The position numbers and the translations under genes are program-made. This document shows positions 1 through 5,759 of a stretch of 17,025 nucleotides of DNA, piece after piece. The stretch is from Desulfobulbus sp. (GTDB lineage: Bacteria > Desulfobacterota > Desulfobulbia > Desulfobulbales > Desulfobulbaceae). The notes beneath the pieces are model-generated. The model was not told the origin of the DNA. It did no database searches and saw nothing but the letters and a program-made list of their open reading frames with translations. Each line of letters starts with the position of its first letter. The stretch's first letter is position 1. The stretch is taken from the NCBI GenBank assembly GCA_028684915.1, contig JAQUEZ010000123.1:1-17025 (forward strand). Reading direction: 5' to 3'.

Positions 1-815
1 AGCGGCCGTTGACTTTTCAGGCTGACGGTTGCCCCCTCAACCAGGGCTTTGAACGTCGTCGGGCTGGTCTGTTCACGGATAATACCGCCGAGAACGTTGA
101 TATCACCGACAAATCGAGCCACATACAGGTTGACCGGCTCTTCGTAGATTTCCATCGGTGTGCCAATCTGCTCAATGCATCCGTGCTGCATCACCACAAC
201 TCGATCGGACATGGCAAAGGCCTCGTCCTGATCGTGGGTAACGAGAATAAAACTGATCCCCAGGGTTCGCTGAAGCTGTTTGAGCTCTTTTTGCATCTGT
301 TTGCGCAGACGGTGATCCAGAGCGGAAAGCGGCTCATCCAAGAGCAGGACACGTGGCTTATTGACCAGCGCCCTGGCAATGGCAACTCGCTGCTGTTGGC
401 CACCGGAAAGTTCGTTTGGCCGCCGAGTTTCCATACCGGAGAGTTCGACCAATTCGAGGGCCTGCGCCACAGCCTGACTGATTTCACTGCCGCCTTTTTT
501 GGCCATGCGCAGACCAAAGGCGACATTGTCAAACACGTTCATATGGGGAAAGAGGGCGTAATTTTGAAAGACCGTGTTCACCGCCCTTTTTTCCGGCGGT
601 GTTTGGTCCATTGCCTTGCCGTCAAGCAGCAGGCTACCCCGGGTACAGGCCTCAAATCCGCCAATCAGGCGCAGCAGGGTGGTTTTGCCGCAGCCGGATG
701 GGCCAAGCAACGAGAGAAATTCACCATCGGCTACGGTCAGAGAGATATCGGTCAATGCCCGCTGTCCACCGTACTCCTTATCCACACCAATTAGTTCGAC
801 AACCACTTTGTTCAA
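1..815 (-). CDS. potA: Spermidine/putrescine ABC transporter ATP-binding protein PotA (partial, C-terminus off window)
   Basis: This is the ATPase that powers polyamine import through the PotABCD complex at the inner membrane. The visible 271 residues cover the whole nucleotide-binding domain: Walker [10 protein letters not shown] at residues 38-46, a Q-loop in [11 protein letters not shown], the ABC signature [15 protein letters not shown], Walker [13 protein letters not shown], and the switch His in THDQDEA. The phrases [19 protein letters not shown] and a GDIN segment shortly after the switch region resemble PotA more than sulfate or maltose ATPases. The reading frame is open only from a TTG at 815-813. 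That codon lies nine bases after AGGAG (825-829), whereas the ATG at 822-820 is out of frame and soon stops, so TTG is the likely start; GTG at 806-804 is the alternative. The C-terminal regulatory domain is cut by the left edge. It follows yitT by 46 bases. PotA is well supported, but related CUT1/Fbp-type ATPases cannot be excluded without the permease genes. Confidence 0.88.
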   Translation of the reverse strand, partial: MNKVVVELIGVDKEYGGQRALTDISLTVADGEFLSLLGPSGCGKTTLLRLIGGFEACTRGSLLLDGKAMDQTPPEKRAVNTVFQNYALFPHMNVFDNVAFGLRMAKKGGSEISQAVAQALELVELSGMETRRPNELSGGQQQRVAIARALVNKPRVLLLDEPLSALDHRLRKQMQKELKQLQRTLGISFILVTHDQDEAFAMSDRVVVMQHGCIEQIGTPMEIYEEPVNLYVARFVGDINVLGGIIREQTSPTTFKALVEGATVSLKSQRP

Positions 816-824
816 TCCGCATAT

Positions 825-829
825 CTCCT
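825..829 (-). promoter_or_regulatory. Ribosome binding site that selects the TTG start of potA
   Basis: AGGAG on the minus strand sits nine bases before the TTG at 815-813. It is only two bases from the out-of-frame ATG at 822-820, too close for initiation there. This spacing is the main reason for calling a non-ATG start. Confidence 0.6.
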
Positions 830-861
830 AAACGTAAAAACGGCACTATCCGTGCTGTGTC

Positions 862-1719
862 TCAGTACATTTTTCGTTTGCCGAAATTTGAGCCTATGAC
901 ATTAAAACTGTTTTCAACGATAAACAGCGCATGCTCATCTACGGCAAAAACAGCATTCTCCAACTTCTTTAACTGGAGGTTGTTGGTAATGGCCATGAGA
1001 ATCAGTTTGTCATTGCCGCTGTAGGCTCCCTTTGCCTTGATAAAGGTCGCTCCCTGGTGCAGTACATCGCTGAAGGTCTTGGCAATAGCCTCATTTCGGT
1101 CGCTGATTACATAGACGATTTTACGTTGATTGAATAGGGAAAGAATGTAGTCAACCATGGTCGAAGAAATAAAGACGAGGATAATCGAGGCGATAAAAAT
1201 GTCCGGGCTGTAAAAGCTGATGGTGAGCGTAAAAAGAACCAGGTTGAACAGGAGGTAGACCTTGCCCACCCCAATGTTGAATCGGGTGTTGAGCATGACG
1301 GCCGCGATATCAAGACCACCGGCCGAGCCCAGCGAGCGCAGGGTAATGCCGGCACCGGTGCCGCAGACCAGACCACCGGCAACAGCGGCATAGAGCTGTT
1401 CCTTGATTTGGAAATCAATGGTAATCCACTCAGCGGCCAGGGTGACAGTCAGCATGCCGTAGAGGCTGTACCAAAAAAAACGGCGGCCAACAAAAAACCA
1501 GCCCAGAGCAAAAAGGGGTATATTGAACAGCAGGTACCAGGAGGAAGGGGAGAGGAGGTCGGTTTTATACCAGAGGAGCAGGGCTGCGCCGTAAGCTCCT
1601 CCAGTGATGAAGGAATTGTTGACCACTGAGCCATTGATCCCGATGGCAAAGACCACCGAGCCCAAGGTCAACAAAATTAGATTCCTGCAAATGGCTGTTG
1701 GGGTATTTCGATGGGCCAT
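862..1719 (-). CDS. YitT family membrane protein (DUF161 plus C-terminal DUF2179)
   Basis: A 285-aa polytopic membrane protein of the YitT family, whose biochemical role is not established. The first ~200 residues carry about five or six hydrophobic segments with the glycine-rich family motifs, for example VNNSFITGGAYGAALLL near residues 32-48 and the GTGAGITLRSLGSAGGLDI stretch near 120-138. The last ~80 residues form the soluble DUF2179-like domain, and the ending FNVIGSNFGKRKMY is typical for this family. Length matches the usual 270-300 residues. It lies 40 bases after the agmatinase-like gene and 46 bases before potA on the same strand, so it is probably co-transcribed with them. No clear Shine-Dalgarno sequence precedes the ATG. 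The position inside a polyamine-related cluster hints at small-molecule transport, which is inference only. Confidence 0.85.
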   Translation of the reverse strand: MAHRNTPTAICRNLILLTLGSVVFAIGINGSVVNNSFITGGAYGAALLLWYKTDLLSPSSWYLLFNIPLFALGWFFVGRRFFWYSLYGMLTVTLAAEWITIDFQIKEQLYAAVAGGLVCGTGAGITLRSLGSAGGLDIAAVMLNTRFNIGVGKVYLLFNLVLFTLTISFYSPDIFIASIILVFISSTMVDYILSLFNQRKIVYVISDRNEAIAKTFSDVLHQGATFIKAKGAYSGNDKLILMAITNNLQLKKLENAVFAVDEHALFIVENSFNVIGSNFGKRKMY

Positions 1720-1759
1720 CAGGAGCCCAACTGTGGGTGTAAAAGGGTACTCTCATACA

Positions 1760-2632
1760 TTAGCGACTGTTTTTTAGGCAGCAGATCAACGTTTTATAGA
1801 CCAATTTGGCAGCCAGCAGGTGCGCATGCAGCCCGTTTTTCTGGGGCATCAGTCCGGTGACGTCGAATCCGACAATAGATTTTTCCCGGGCGAGCATCCG
1901 AATCAGGTTGTTGAGGGCATACCAATCCAGACCGCCGGGCTCGGGTTTGATCACGGCAGGCATGCAGGTCGGATCAAGTATATCCAGGTTAATAGCAAGA
2001 TAAACGTTGTCACTAAGGACATCAAGTGCATCGGCAGCGGCATTAAGACCATTATTGTAAATATCCCGGGCAAAGACCAGGTTATCGAGGTGAATTTTTT
2101 GTTTTTCCACCTTGGTCATGCTGCGGATACCAATATGGGAAACTGCACATTTTTCCTTGATACGGGCCATGACGTCGGCTTTGTCATTGGCCTGGTCCCA
2201 AAGATGTGGGTGCGCCCCGAGGTGAATGACACTCAGGTCATTGTTCTGGGCTACGGCAGCACTGACAAGCCCTTCACTGATGAGGTGACTGCCGCCAATG
2301 GCAGCCACCAGTTTGTTTCGTTTGAAGTGGGCGCTGGTTTGATTAGCGAGTTCCTCAACCATGTCTATGGGGTTTTCCGGACAGGGTAAGGGGTCCAGGG
2401 TATGCAGACCAAGCTCATTTAAGTCGGTGTTGGTCTCGACATCATAATCCGAAAGCAATTGCGAGGCCTGGAGGATAGCCTCTGGTCCCTTGTCCATGCC
2501 CTGAGCTCCGCGGGAAATTCCGCTGCAGGGTACGGGCAGAATCAGCGCTTTTGCCTGATTGTACGGAACTTTTTTTGTCGGTAAATTGAGAAAGTTCATA
2601 GGGCACACCGTGGGGTAAACGTTAATGTTCAC
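1760..2632 (-). CDS. Arginase/agmatinase-fold protein with degenerate active site (probable pseudoenzyme)
   Basis: A 290-aa ureohydrolase-fold protein. Intact agmatinases hydrolyse agmatine to putrescine and urea using two manganese ions. Landmarks align clearly but key residues differ. GGDH is GGSH (residues 113-116, His kept). DAHxD is GAHPH (139-143), losing both Asp ligands. The SxDxDxxDP strand reads AINLDILDP, so the first metal Asp is Asn215 and only Asp217 remains. The substrate-binding Glu of the FDVVEVNP-type motif is Gly260 in FDVTGLMP. The fold motif KPEPGG (229-234) is intact, and the reading frame is undisturbed and full length. Loss of about half the metal ligands argues against normal hydrolase activity; a sensor, binding or regulatory role for polyamines is a guess suggested by nearby potA. 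The first in-frame start is GTG at 2632; ATG at 2599 (residue 12) is equally possible, and neither has a strong ribosome site. Confidence 0.82.
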   Translation of the reverse strand: MNINVYPTVCPMNFLNLPTKKVPYNQAKALILPVPCSGISRGAQGMDKGPEAILQASQLLSDYDVETNTDLNELGLHTLDPLPCPENPIDMVEELANQTSAHFKRNKLVAAIGGSHLISEGLVSAAVAQNNDLSVIHLGAHPHLWDQANDKADVMARIKEKCAVSHIGIRSMTKVEKQKIHLDNLVFARDIYNNGLNAAADALDVLSDNVYLAINLDILDPTCMPAVIKPEPGGLDWYALNNLIRMLAREKSIVGFDVTGLMPQKNGLHAHLLAAKLVYKTLICCLKNSR

Positions 2633-2664
2633 CAGAATTTCAGCGTAGATTTGCGAGAGGAGGA

Positions 2665-2892
2665 TTAATCTTCGTACTCCCCATCAAAATCGTCTCCTCC
2701 GTCCTCACTTTCATCATCATCCAGTGGTTTTAACCGAATAGGATCAAGTGAGCGGATCAGATATTCTGCTTCACAGTCATTACAGTAGACTACATCATCT
2801 TCTTCGCAAAAGCCGTCAATGATGATGTCACCACCGCAAATGGTACACTCCTCAACCTGAGGATCATCCTCATCATTATCTTTATCAATCAT
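2665..2892 (-). CDS. Small acidic zinc-ribbon protein of unknown function
   Basis: A 75-aa protein not recognised as a named family. Two CxxC knuckles, C16-C19 (CTIC) and C37-C40 (CNDC), are spaced as in a zinc ribbon, with an extra Cys at 29. Both ends are strongly acidic: about residues 2-15 and 58-75 are mostly Asp and Glu, giving a very low isoelectric point. This looks like a zinc-binding adaptor or protein-interaction module rather than an enzyme. The ATG is preceded by a purine-rich AAGGTAGGA, a plausible ribosome site. It is the first gene of the probable minus-strand operon and is followed after 32 bases by the agmatinase-like gene. Reality of the gene is supported by the cysteine pattern, the ribosome site and the operon position. 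Confidence 0.7.
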   Translation of the reverse strand: MIDKDNDEDDPQVEECTICGGDIIIDGFCEEDDVVYCNDCEAEYLIRSLDPIRLKPLDDDESEDGGDDFDGEYED

Positions 2893-3192
2893 AATCCTAC
2901 CTTGATACGGAATTTAGACCAAAATAACAGCGTTTAATGTCATCTAGTGCCAGGTTAAGCCCAAAAGGCCACAGGCGACTAATACCTGAAAATAGTGCTT
3001 CATGATCGAAATATACCAGCCCCCCTCTGTCAATAAAAAATTGAATGAACGGTAGCGGTAAGGCCACCCAGGGGGAAATTTTCCCACAGCTGGAGTATAA
3101 TCAAAAAGAGAATAGAGTAATGTCAGTAAACGAAAACGCCACGAAAATTTGATAGATGCCTGAAAAGTCCCTCAATTGCCGAAAGGTGTCTA
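2893..3192. other. Noncoding stretch upstream of the zinc-ribbon gene
   Basis: No credible gene is seen here. The stretch should hold the promoter of the minus-strand cluster, but I could not assign one. TTGACA occurs on the minus strand near 3030 without a well-spaced -10 box, and TATAAT occurs on the plus strand at 3096-3101 without a -35 box or a downstream gene. Small inverted repeats such as GCC-caaaa-GGC near 2959-2970 and GGGAAA/TTTCCC near 3073-3085 are present but too weak to interpret. Confidence 0.4.
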
Positions 3193-3292
3193 GGCAAAAG
3201 TACGGATATACAACGAGTTGCGTTCTTCCTAGTGCGAAGGCCTCGCCTAAAGTATGTCGAGAGTCGAAAAAAAACGCTACCTGTGCTTTTAT
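3193..3292. repeat. Dispersed palindromic repeat, copy B
   Basis: This is the most divergent of three related elements in the window; the others are at 4632-4757 and 8970-9090. Shared blocks in order are GATATACA (3205-3212), GCGAAGG (3234-3240) and TATGTCGAG followed by GTCGA and an A-run (3253-3274). Nested inverted arms are kept: AAAAGTACGG (3196-3205) with CTGTGCTTTT (3281-3290), and GTTGCGTT (3217-3224) with AACGCTAC (3273-3280). It lies beyond the 3' end of corA, next to the inverted-repeat element at 3297-3418. No open reading frame in it looks coding. Confidence 0.6.
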
Positions 3293-3296
3293 AAAG

Positions 3297-3418
3297 GGTG
3301 TTGAAAAGTTTTTGTAAAATCATCGGAAAATCAGCAAATTAGTAACAGAAAAGGCGAAAAACGATTTTGCAGTTAACATGCTGATTTTTCGTGATAAAAG
3401 GATGATCGTTTCAACACC
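3297..3418. repeat. Inverted-repeat (MITE-like) element at the 3' end of corA
   Basis: A 122-bp A/T-rich stretch begins with GGTGTTGAAA (3297-3306) and ends with its exact complement TTTCAACACC (3409-3418). The match extends outward through flanking A and T runs with one mismatch. A second pair of arms, CGGAAAATCAGCA (3324-3336) and TGCTGATTTTTCG (3379-3391), matches at 12 of 13 positions, and a small central stem GCGAAAA/TTTTGC lies at 3354-3370. Long nested terminal repeats with no coding capacity resemble a miniature inverted-repeat element. Because the right end abuts the corA stop (3425-3423) and is flanked by A/T runs, it may also end transcription. No target-site duplication can be shown. 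Confidence 0.55.
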
Positions 3419-3422
3419 TTTT

Positions 3423-4484
3423 TTAGAGCCATCTCTTTTTTTTGAACAGGGTTATCAATCCCGCCGGGATACAAAAGAATAGGCCCCAAAGAATAGGGTA
3501 AGCCCATTTCCAGTGGAGTTCAGGCATGTAATCGAAATTCATCCCATAAACGCCGACCAGAAAGGTTAAGGGGATAAAAATGGTTGCAAAAACGGTCATC
3601 ACCTTCATTATTTCGTTCATCCGGTTGGAAACGCTGGAAAGGTAGATGTCGAGCATACCGTTGATCAGGTCCCGGTAGGAATCCATAATGTCGATCACGC
3701 GCAGGCTATGGTCAAACACATCGCGAAAATAGGGCTGGGTCCGTTGCTGGATAAGGGGCGATTCGCTGCGTTGGATGGCAAGGAGAACCTCACGGATGGG
3801 CGTGATGGCTTTACGGATAAAGACCAGTTCCCGTTTGAGCATTTGAATGGTGGTGAAGAGATGGGCCTGCGGTTGGGCCAGCAGTTCCAGTTCAATGTTT
3901 TCGATCGAATCCTCAAGGGTATCGGTGAGGACAAAATAGTTATCCACCACCAGATCAATGATGGCATAGGTGAGGTAGTCCGTACCCAGGCAACGGATGC
4001 GTCCTTTGGATGCATTGAGCCGTAATTTGAGCCCGGAAAAAAGTTCATCGGTCTGTTCTCGAAAGGTGAACACCATGTCGGAAAAAAGAAGGAGACTGAT
4101 TTGCTCATGTTCAACGATGAGTTCTGGGGTGCAGCGCAAAGTTTTGACGACAAAAAAAAGACAGTTCTCGTATTCCTCAAATTTGGGCCGCTGGTGGGTG
4201 TTGAGGATATCTTCCAGCACCAGAGGATGCACTTGGAGTTCTCGCCCGAGTGATTCCACCATGTCAAAAATATCAAGCCCTTCACACTGAACCCAGAGGG
4301 TATTTCCATTGCCTCGATGCTGCAGGATCTCCTCTAGCGAGTGGACCGGTAGATCCTCACAATGATCGTTGGTATAGACGGTCAGGGTGATGCGGCCGAG
4401 TTGTGCCGGCGTGGAACCGACGTGAATCAGTGACCCTGGGGGAAGGCCTGCTTTTTTTGAGGGAAGGGTGAAGGATTGTGCCAT
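3423..4484 (-). CDS. corA: Magnesium/cobalt transporter CorA
   Basis: CorA forms a pentameric inner-membrane channel for Mg2+ (also Co2+ and Ni2+). The 353-aa protein has the usual layout: a soluble alpha/beta N-domain to about residue 250, a long helical stalk, then two transmembrane helices at about 296-312 and 327-346 joined by the signature loop YGMNF (YGMN at 313-316), and a basic tail KKKRWL. The loop Glu-containing stretch MPELHWKW fits the periplasmic turn. Length is slightly above the classic 316 residues, within the range of the wider family. The ATG is supported by GGAG seven bases upstream. It stands about 274 bases downstream of mobB on the same strand, separated by repeats, and its stop codon touches the inverted-repeat element at 3297-3418. 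Confidence 0.95.
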   Translation of the reverse strand: MAQSFTLPSKKAGLPPGSLIHVGSTPAQLGRITLTVYTNDHCEDLPVHSLEEILQHRGNGNTLWVQCEGLDIFDMVESLGRELQVHPLVLEDILNTHQRPKFEEYENCLFFVVKTLRCTPELIVEHEQISLLLFSDMVFTFREQTDELFSGLKLRLNASKGRIRCLGTDYLTYAIIDLVVDNYFVLTDTLEDSIENIELELLAQPQAHLFTTIQMLKRELVFIRKAITPIREVLLAIQRSESPLIQQRTQPYFRDVFDHSLRVIDIMDSYRDLINGMLDIYLSSVSNRMNEIMKVMTVFATIFIPLTFLVGVYGMNFDYMPELHWKWAYPILWGLFFCIPAGLITLFKKKRWL

Positions 4485-4631
4485 GGAAGGACTCCATCTA
4501 GTGAAATCAGTAAGCGGCGGATTTCAGCTCCTTGATATACTGTTATCGTTCTCGTAAAAGCCACAGAAACGATGTTTCAAACTTCGCAACAGACTGTATA
4601 TACGATACTTCCTTCTCGGATTTTGACTCTT
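4485..4631. other. Intergenic leader of corA with hairpin sequence
   Basis: This stretch should hold the corA promoter and 5' leader; no confident -35/-10 pair was found. It contains imperfect dyads, notably ATCGTT (4545-4550) with AACGAT (4568-4573), flanked by GATATACTGT (4534-4543) and a partly complementary ACTGTATAT (4593-4601). A stretch of it is related to the hairpin at 5589-5625 (see the separate repeat entry). No Mg2+ riboswitch class was recognised. Confidence 0.35.
4543..4578 (-). repeat. Small hairpin repeat, copy 1
   Basis: Read on the minus strand this segment contains AACATCGTTT, then a spacer, then TTTTACGAGAACGATAA. It aligns with 5589-5625, which reads AACGTCGTT, a spacer, then GTTTACGAGAACGACAA, with one single-base gap. 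The shared TTTACGAGAACGA block is 13 bases long and identical. Two copies in noncoding DNA on either side of mobB suggest a short mobile or regulatory hairpin, but the evidence is only by-eye alignment. Confidence 0.4.
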
Positions 4632-4757
4632 GATGGAATCGTAAAAACACAGATATACAGGGCGTAGTGTTTTCTCGGCGCGAAGGCATGCATCAGGTAT
4701 GTCGAGTGTCGAGAAAAACACTGCGACACAGGCGAGCGAAGTTTTTACGCAGCCATC
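4632..4757. repeat. Dispersed palindromic repeat, copy A (most complete)
   Basis: A 126-bp nested palindrome starts one base beyond the mobB stop codon. The outer arms are 4632-4648 and 4741-4757 (14 of 17 positions complementary, core CGTAAAAAC/GTTTTTACG). The inner arms are GCGTAGTGTTTTCTCG (4662-4677) and CGAGAAAAACACTGCG (4710-4725), complementary apart from one bulge and an end mismatch. The loop region carries the GCGAAGG core (4680-4686) and TATGTCGAG. It aligns end to end with the copy at 8970-9090 read on the minus strand, and over its central part with 3193-3292. Such structures resemble extragenic palindromic (REP/BIME-like) elements; I do not recognise it as a named family. Confidence 0.75.
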
Positions 4758-4758
4758 A

Positions 4759-5256
4759 CTATTCTCTTGAATGCAAAAAATACGATTCAATAAAATCGGC
4801 GATCTGCTCAGCCTGGTCAAGGGCGAAATTTATCAAGCCGTTGACCGGATGATCGCTGGCCACAGCGAGAACCCCTTGCACCTGCTCGTAAATATGAGGG
4901 GCTTGCGGATCGCGGCGAACTTCGATTTTGGGAACCTGGGAGGCCTGCTTAAATCCTTCTGCAATGACGATATCGACCTCAGGAAAAAGAAATTGCGATA
5001 AGGCAAAGAGTTCCGTCTGCAATGGTCTCCGCTGGATGATCAACTGATCCGGAGCGAGCAAGGCGATGACATCAGCCCCGGTTGTTTTGTACAAGGCGGT
5101 ATCCGTACCGGGCTGATCAAACTCGATCCCTGTCTCTTTGGTGGATTTTATGACGGCCACCGAATATCCTTTGGTTTTAAGGTGGGCGACCACCTGTCTG
5201 GTTAGGGTGGTTTTACCTGAATTGTGCCATCCCACAAAACTTACTACCGGGGGCAT
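4759..5256 (-). CDS. mobB: Molybdopterin-guanine dinucleotide biosynthesis adaptor protein MobB
   Basis: MobB is a GTP-binding accessory factor that helps MobA attach GMP to molybdopterin, giving the guanine-dinucleotide cofactor used by DMSO-reductase-type enzymes such as formate dehydrogenases. The 165-aa protein has the P-loop GWHNSGKTT at residues 9-17, the family motif DQPGTDT (47-53) where Mo-cofactor adaptor proteins have DxxGxDS, and the conserved EGFK at 100-103 after a hydrophobic strand VDIVIAE. Length is normal. The ATG is preceded by AAGGAG with good spacing. It is the first gene on the minus strand of the divergent gap with asmA. No other molybdenum genes are in the window. The palindromic repeat at 4632-4757 begins directly after its stop codon. 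Confidence 0.93.
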   Translation of the reverse strand: MPPVVSFVGWHNSGKTTLTRQVVAHLKTKGYSVAVIKSTKETGIEFDQPGTDTALYKTTGADVIALLAPDQLIIQRRPLQTELFALSQFLFPEVDIVIAEGFKQASQVPKIEVRRDPQAPHIYEQVQGVLAVASDHPVNGLINFALDQAEQIADFIESYFLHSRE

Positions 5257-5588
5257 AACATCTCCTTAAGAGGGCAGTAAAAGGAATTCTGCGTATCCGG
5301 GGTTGATCTTTACCGAAAAATGACTTTTCACTTTAACGAATTGTTATTATTCCTTTTCATAAAATGCTACAAGGTATTAATCCTGTAGGTTTCATTCTCG
5401 CAATAATGTTTGAAAACAAGGCCGCCTGCTTCAACCGCCCTGTTTTTATTCTGGAAGACCTTCTTTCTTTGAATTTGTAGGAGGCAAATGTATTTGTCTT
5501 CGCTATTTTCATCGGATGAATAGAAATGGCCACGTAAAAAGCCTGGGCACGAGAAGTTATTTCATAAATACAGTATATTAAAAAGATC

Positions 5589-5625
5589 GCAACGTCGTTC
5601 TCGAGAGCGTTTACGAGAACGACAA
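5589..5625 (+). repeat. Small hairpin repeat, copy 2 (perfect 10-bp stem)
   Basis: GTCGTTCTCG (5594-5603) and CGAGAACGAC (5614-5623) form a perfect 10-bp stem with a ten-base loop. The surrounding sequence aligns with the minus strand of 4543-4578. It lies about 135 bases before the AsmA start in the divergent mobB/asmA gap. No T-run follows, so it is not an ordinary intrinsic terminator; an operator or RNA structure in the AsmA leader is possible. Confidence 0.5.
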
Positions 5626-5746
5626 TCTTGTACTCATGGAAAGCATAAAATCGTTTTCTTAGCCCCCTTCGGCGGAATGCACATTGTGACCCCACTGCTT
5701 TCCGCCATCCATCCGAAACGGGAAGTGATGATCACTTCTTTTAGCC

Positions 5747-5752
5747 AGGAGG
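5747..5752 (+). promoter_or_regulatory. Strong Shine-Dalgarno of the AsmA-family gene
   Basis: AGGAGG lies seven bases before the ATG at 5760 and fixes that start. It also falls inside the end of the small overlapping frame at 5677-5763. Confidence 0.75.
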
Positions 5753-5759
5753 AGCAACC

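Larger units (their letters stand above)
5257..5759. other. Long divergent intergenic region between mobB and the AsmA-family gene
   Basis: This 503-bp region must contain the promoters for mobB (minus) and the AsmA gene (plus), but no convincing -35/-10 pair could be fixed. It holds a perfect 10-bp hairpin at 5594-5623, a tight dyad CAAAT-gt-ATTTG at 5485-5496, and two very short plus-strand reading frames described under findings (5488-5523, with AGGAGG in front, and 5677-5763, overlapping the AsmA start). The longer minus-strand frame at 5357-5695 has no recognisable features and is judged non-coding. Confidence 0.45.

Noticed and set aside
9..794. Plus-strand 261-codon open frame over the potA region
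   Set aside because: The opposite strand encodes a textbook ABC ATPase with all motifs; the plus frame has no recognisable features and is a shadow.
836..855. Possible terminator between yitT and potA (GCAC stem followed by CGTTTTT on the minus strand)
   Set aside because: The stem is only four base pairs; too weak to call, and it would separate genes that look co-transcribed.
1820..2389. Plus-strand 189-codon frame antisense to the agmatinase-like gene
   Set aside because: The minus-strand protein has a clear fold and motifs; the antisense frame has none.
2930..2960. TGGCAC sequence upstream of the zinc-ribbon gene, possible sigma-54 promoter
   Set aside because: The required GC-containing -12 element is absent at the correct distance.
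3096..3101. Perfect TATAAT on the plus strand
   Set aside because: No acceptable -35 box at 16-18 bases and no plus-strand gene downstream.
3123..3323. Minus-strand frame of 66 codons
   Set aside because: It is formed by repeat copy B and part of the inverted-repeat element; no ribosome site or domain.
4524..4820. Minus-strand frame of 98 codons
   Set aside because: It overlaps the mobB C-terminus and runs through palindromic repeat copy A; composition looks non-coding.
5357..5695. Minus-strand frame of 112 codons in the mobB/asmA gap
   Set aside because: No ribosome site, no recognisable domain, and it spans the hairpin repeat; it lies upstream of mobB where promoters are expected.
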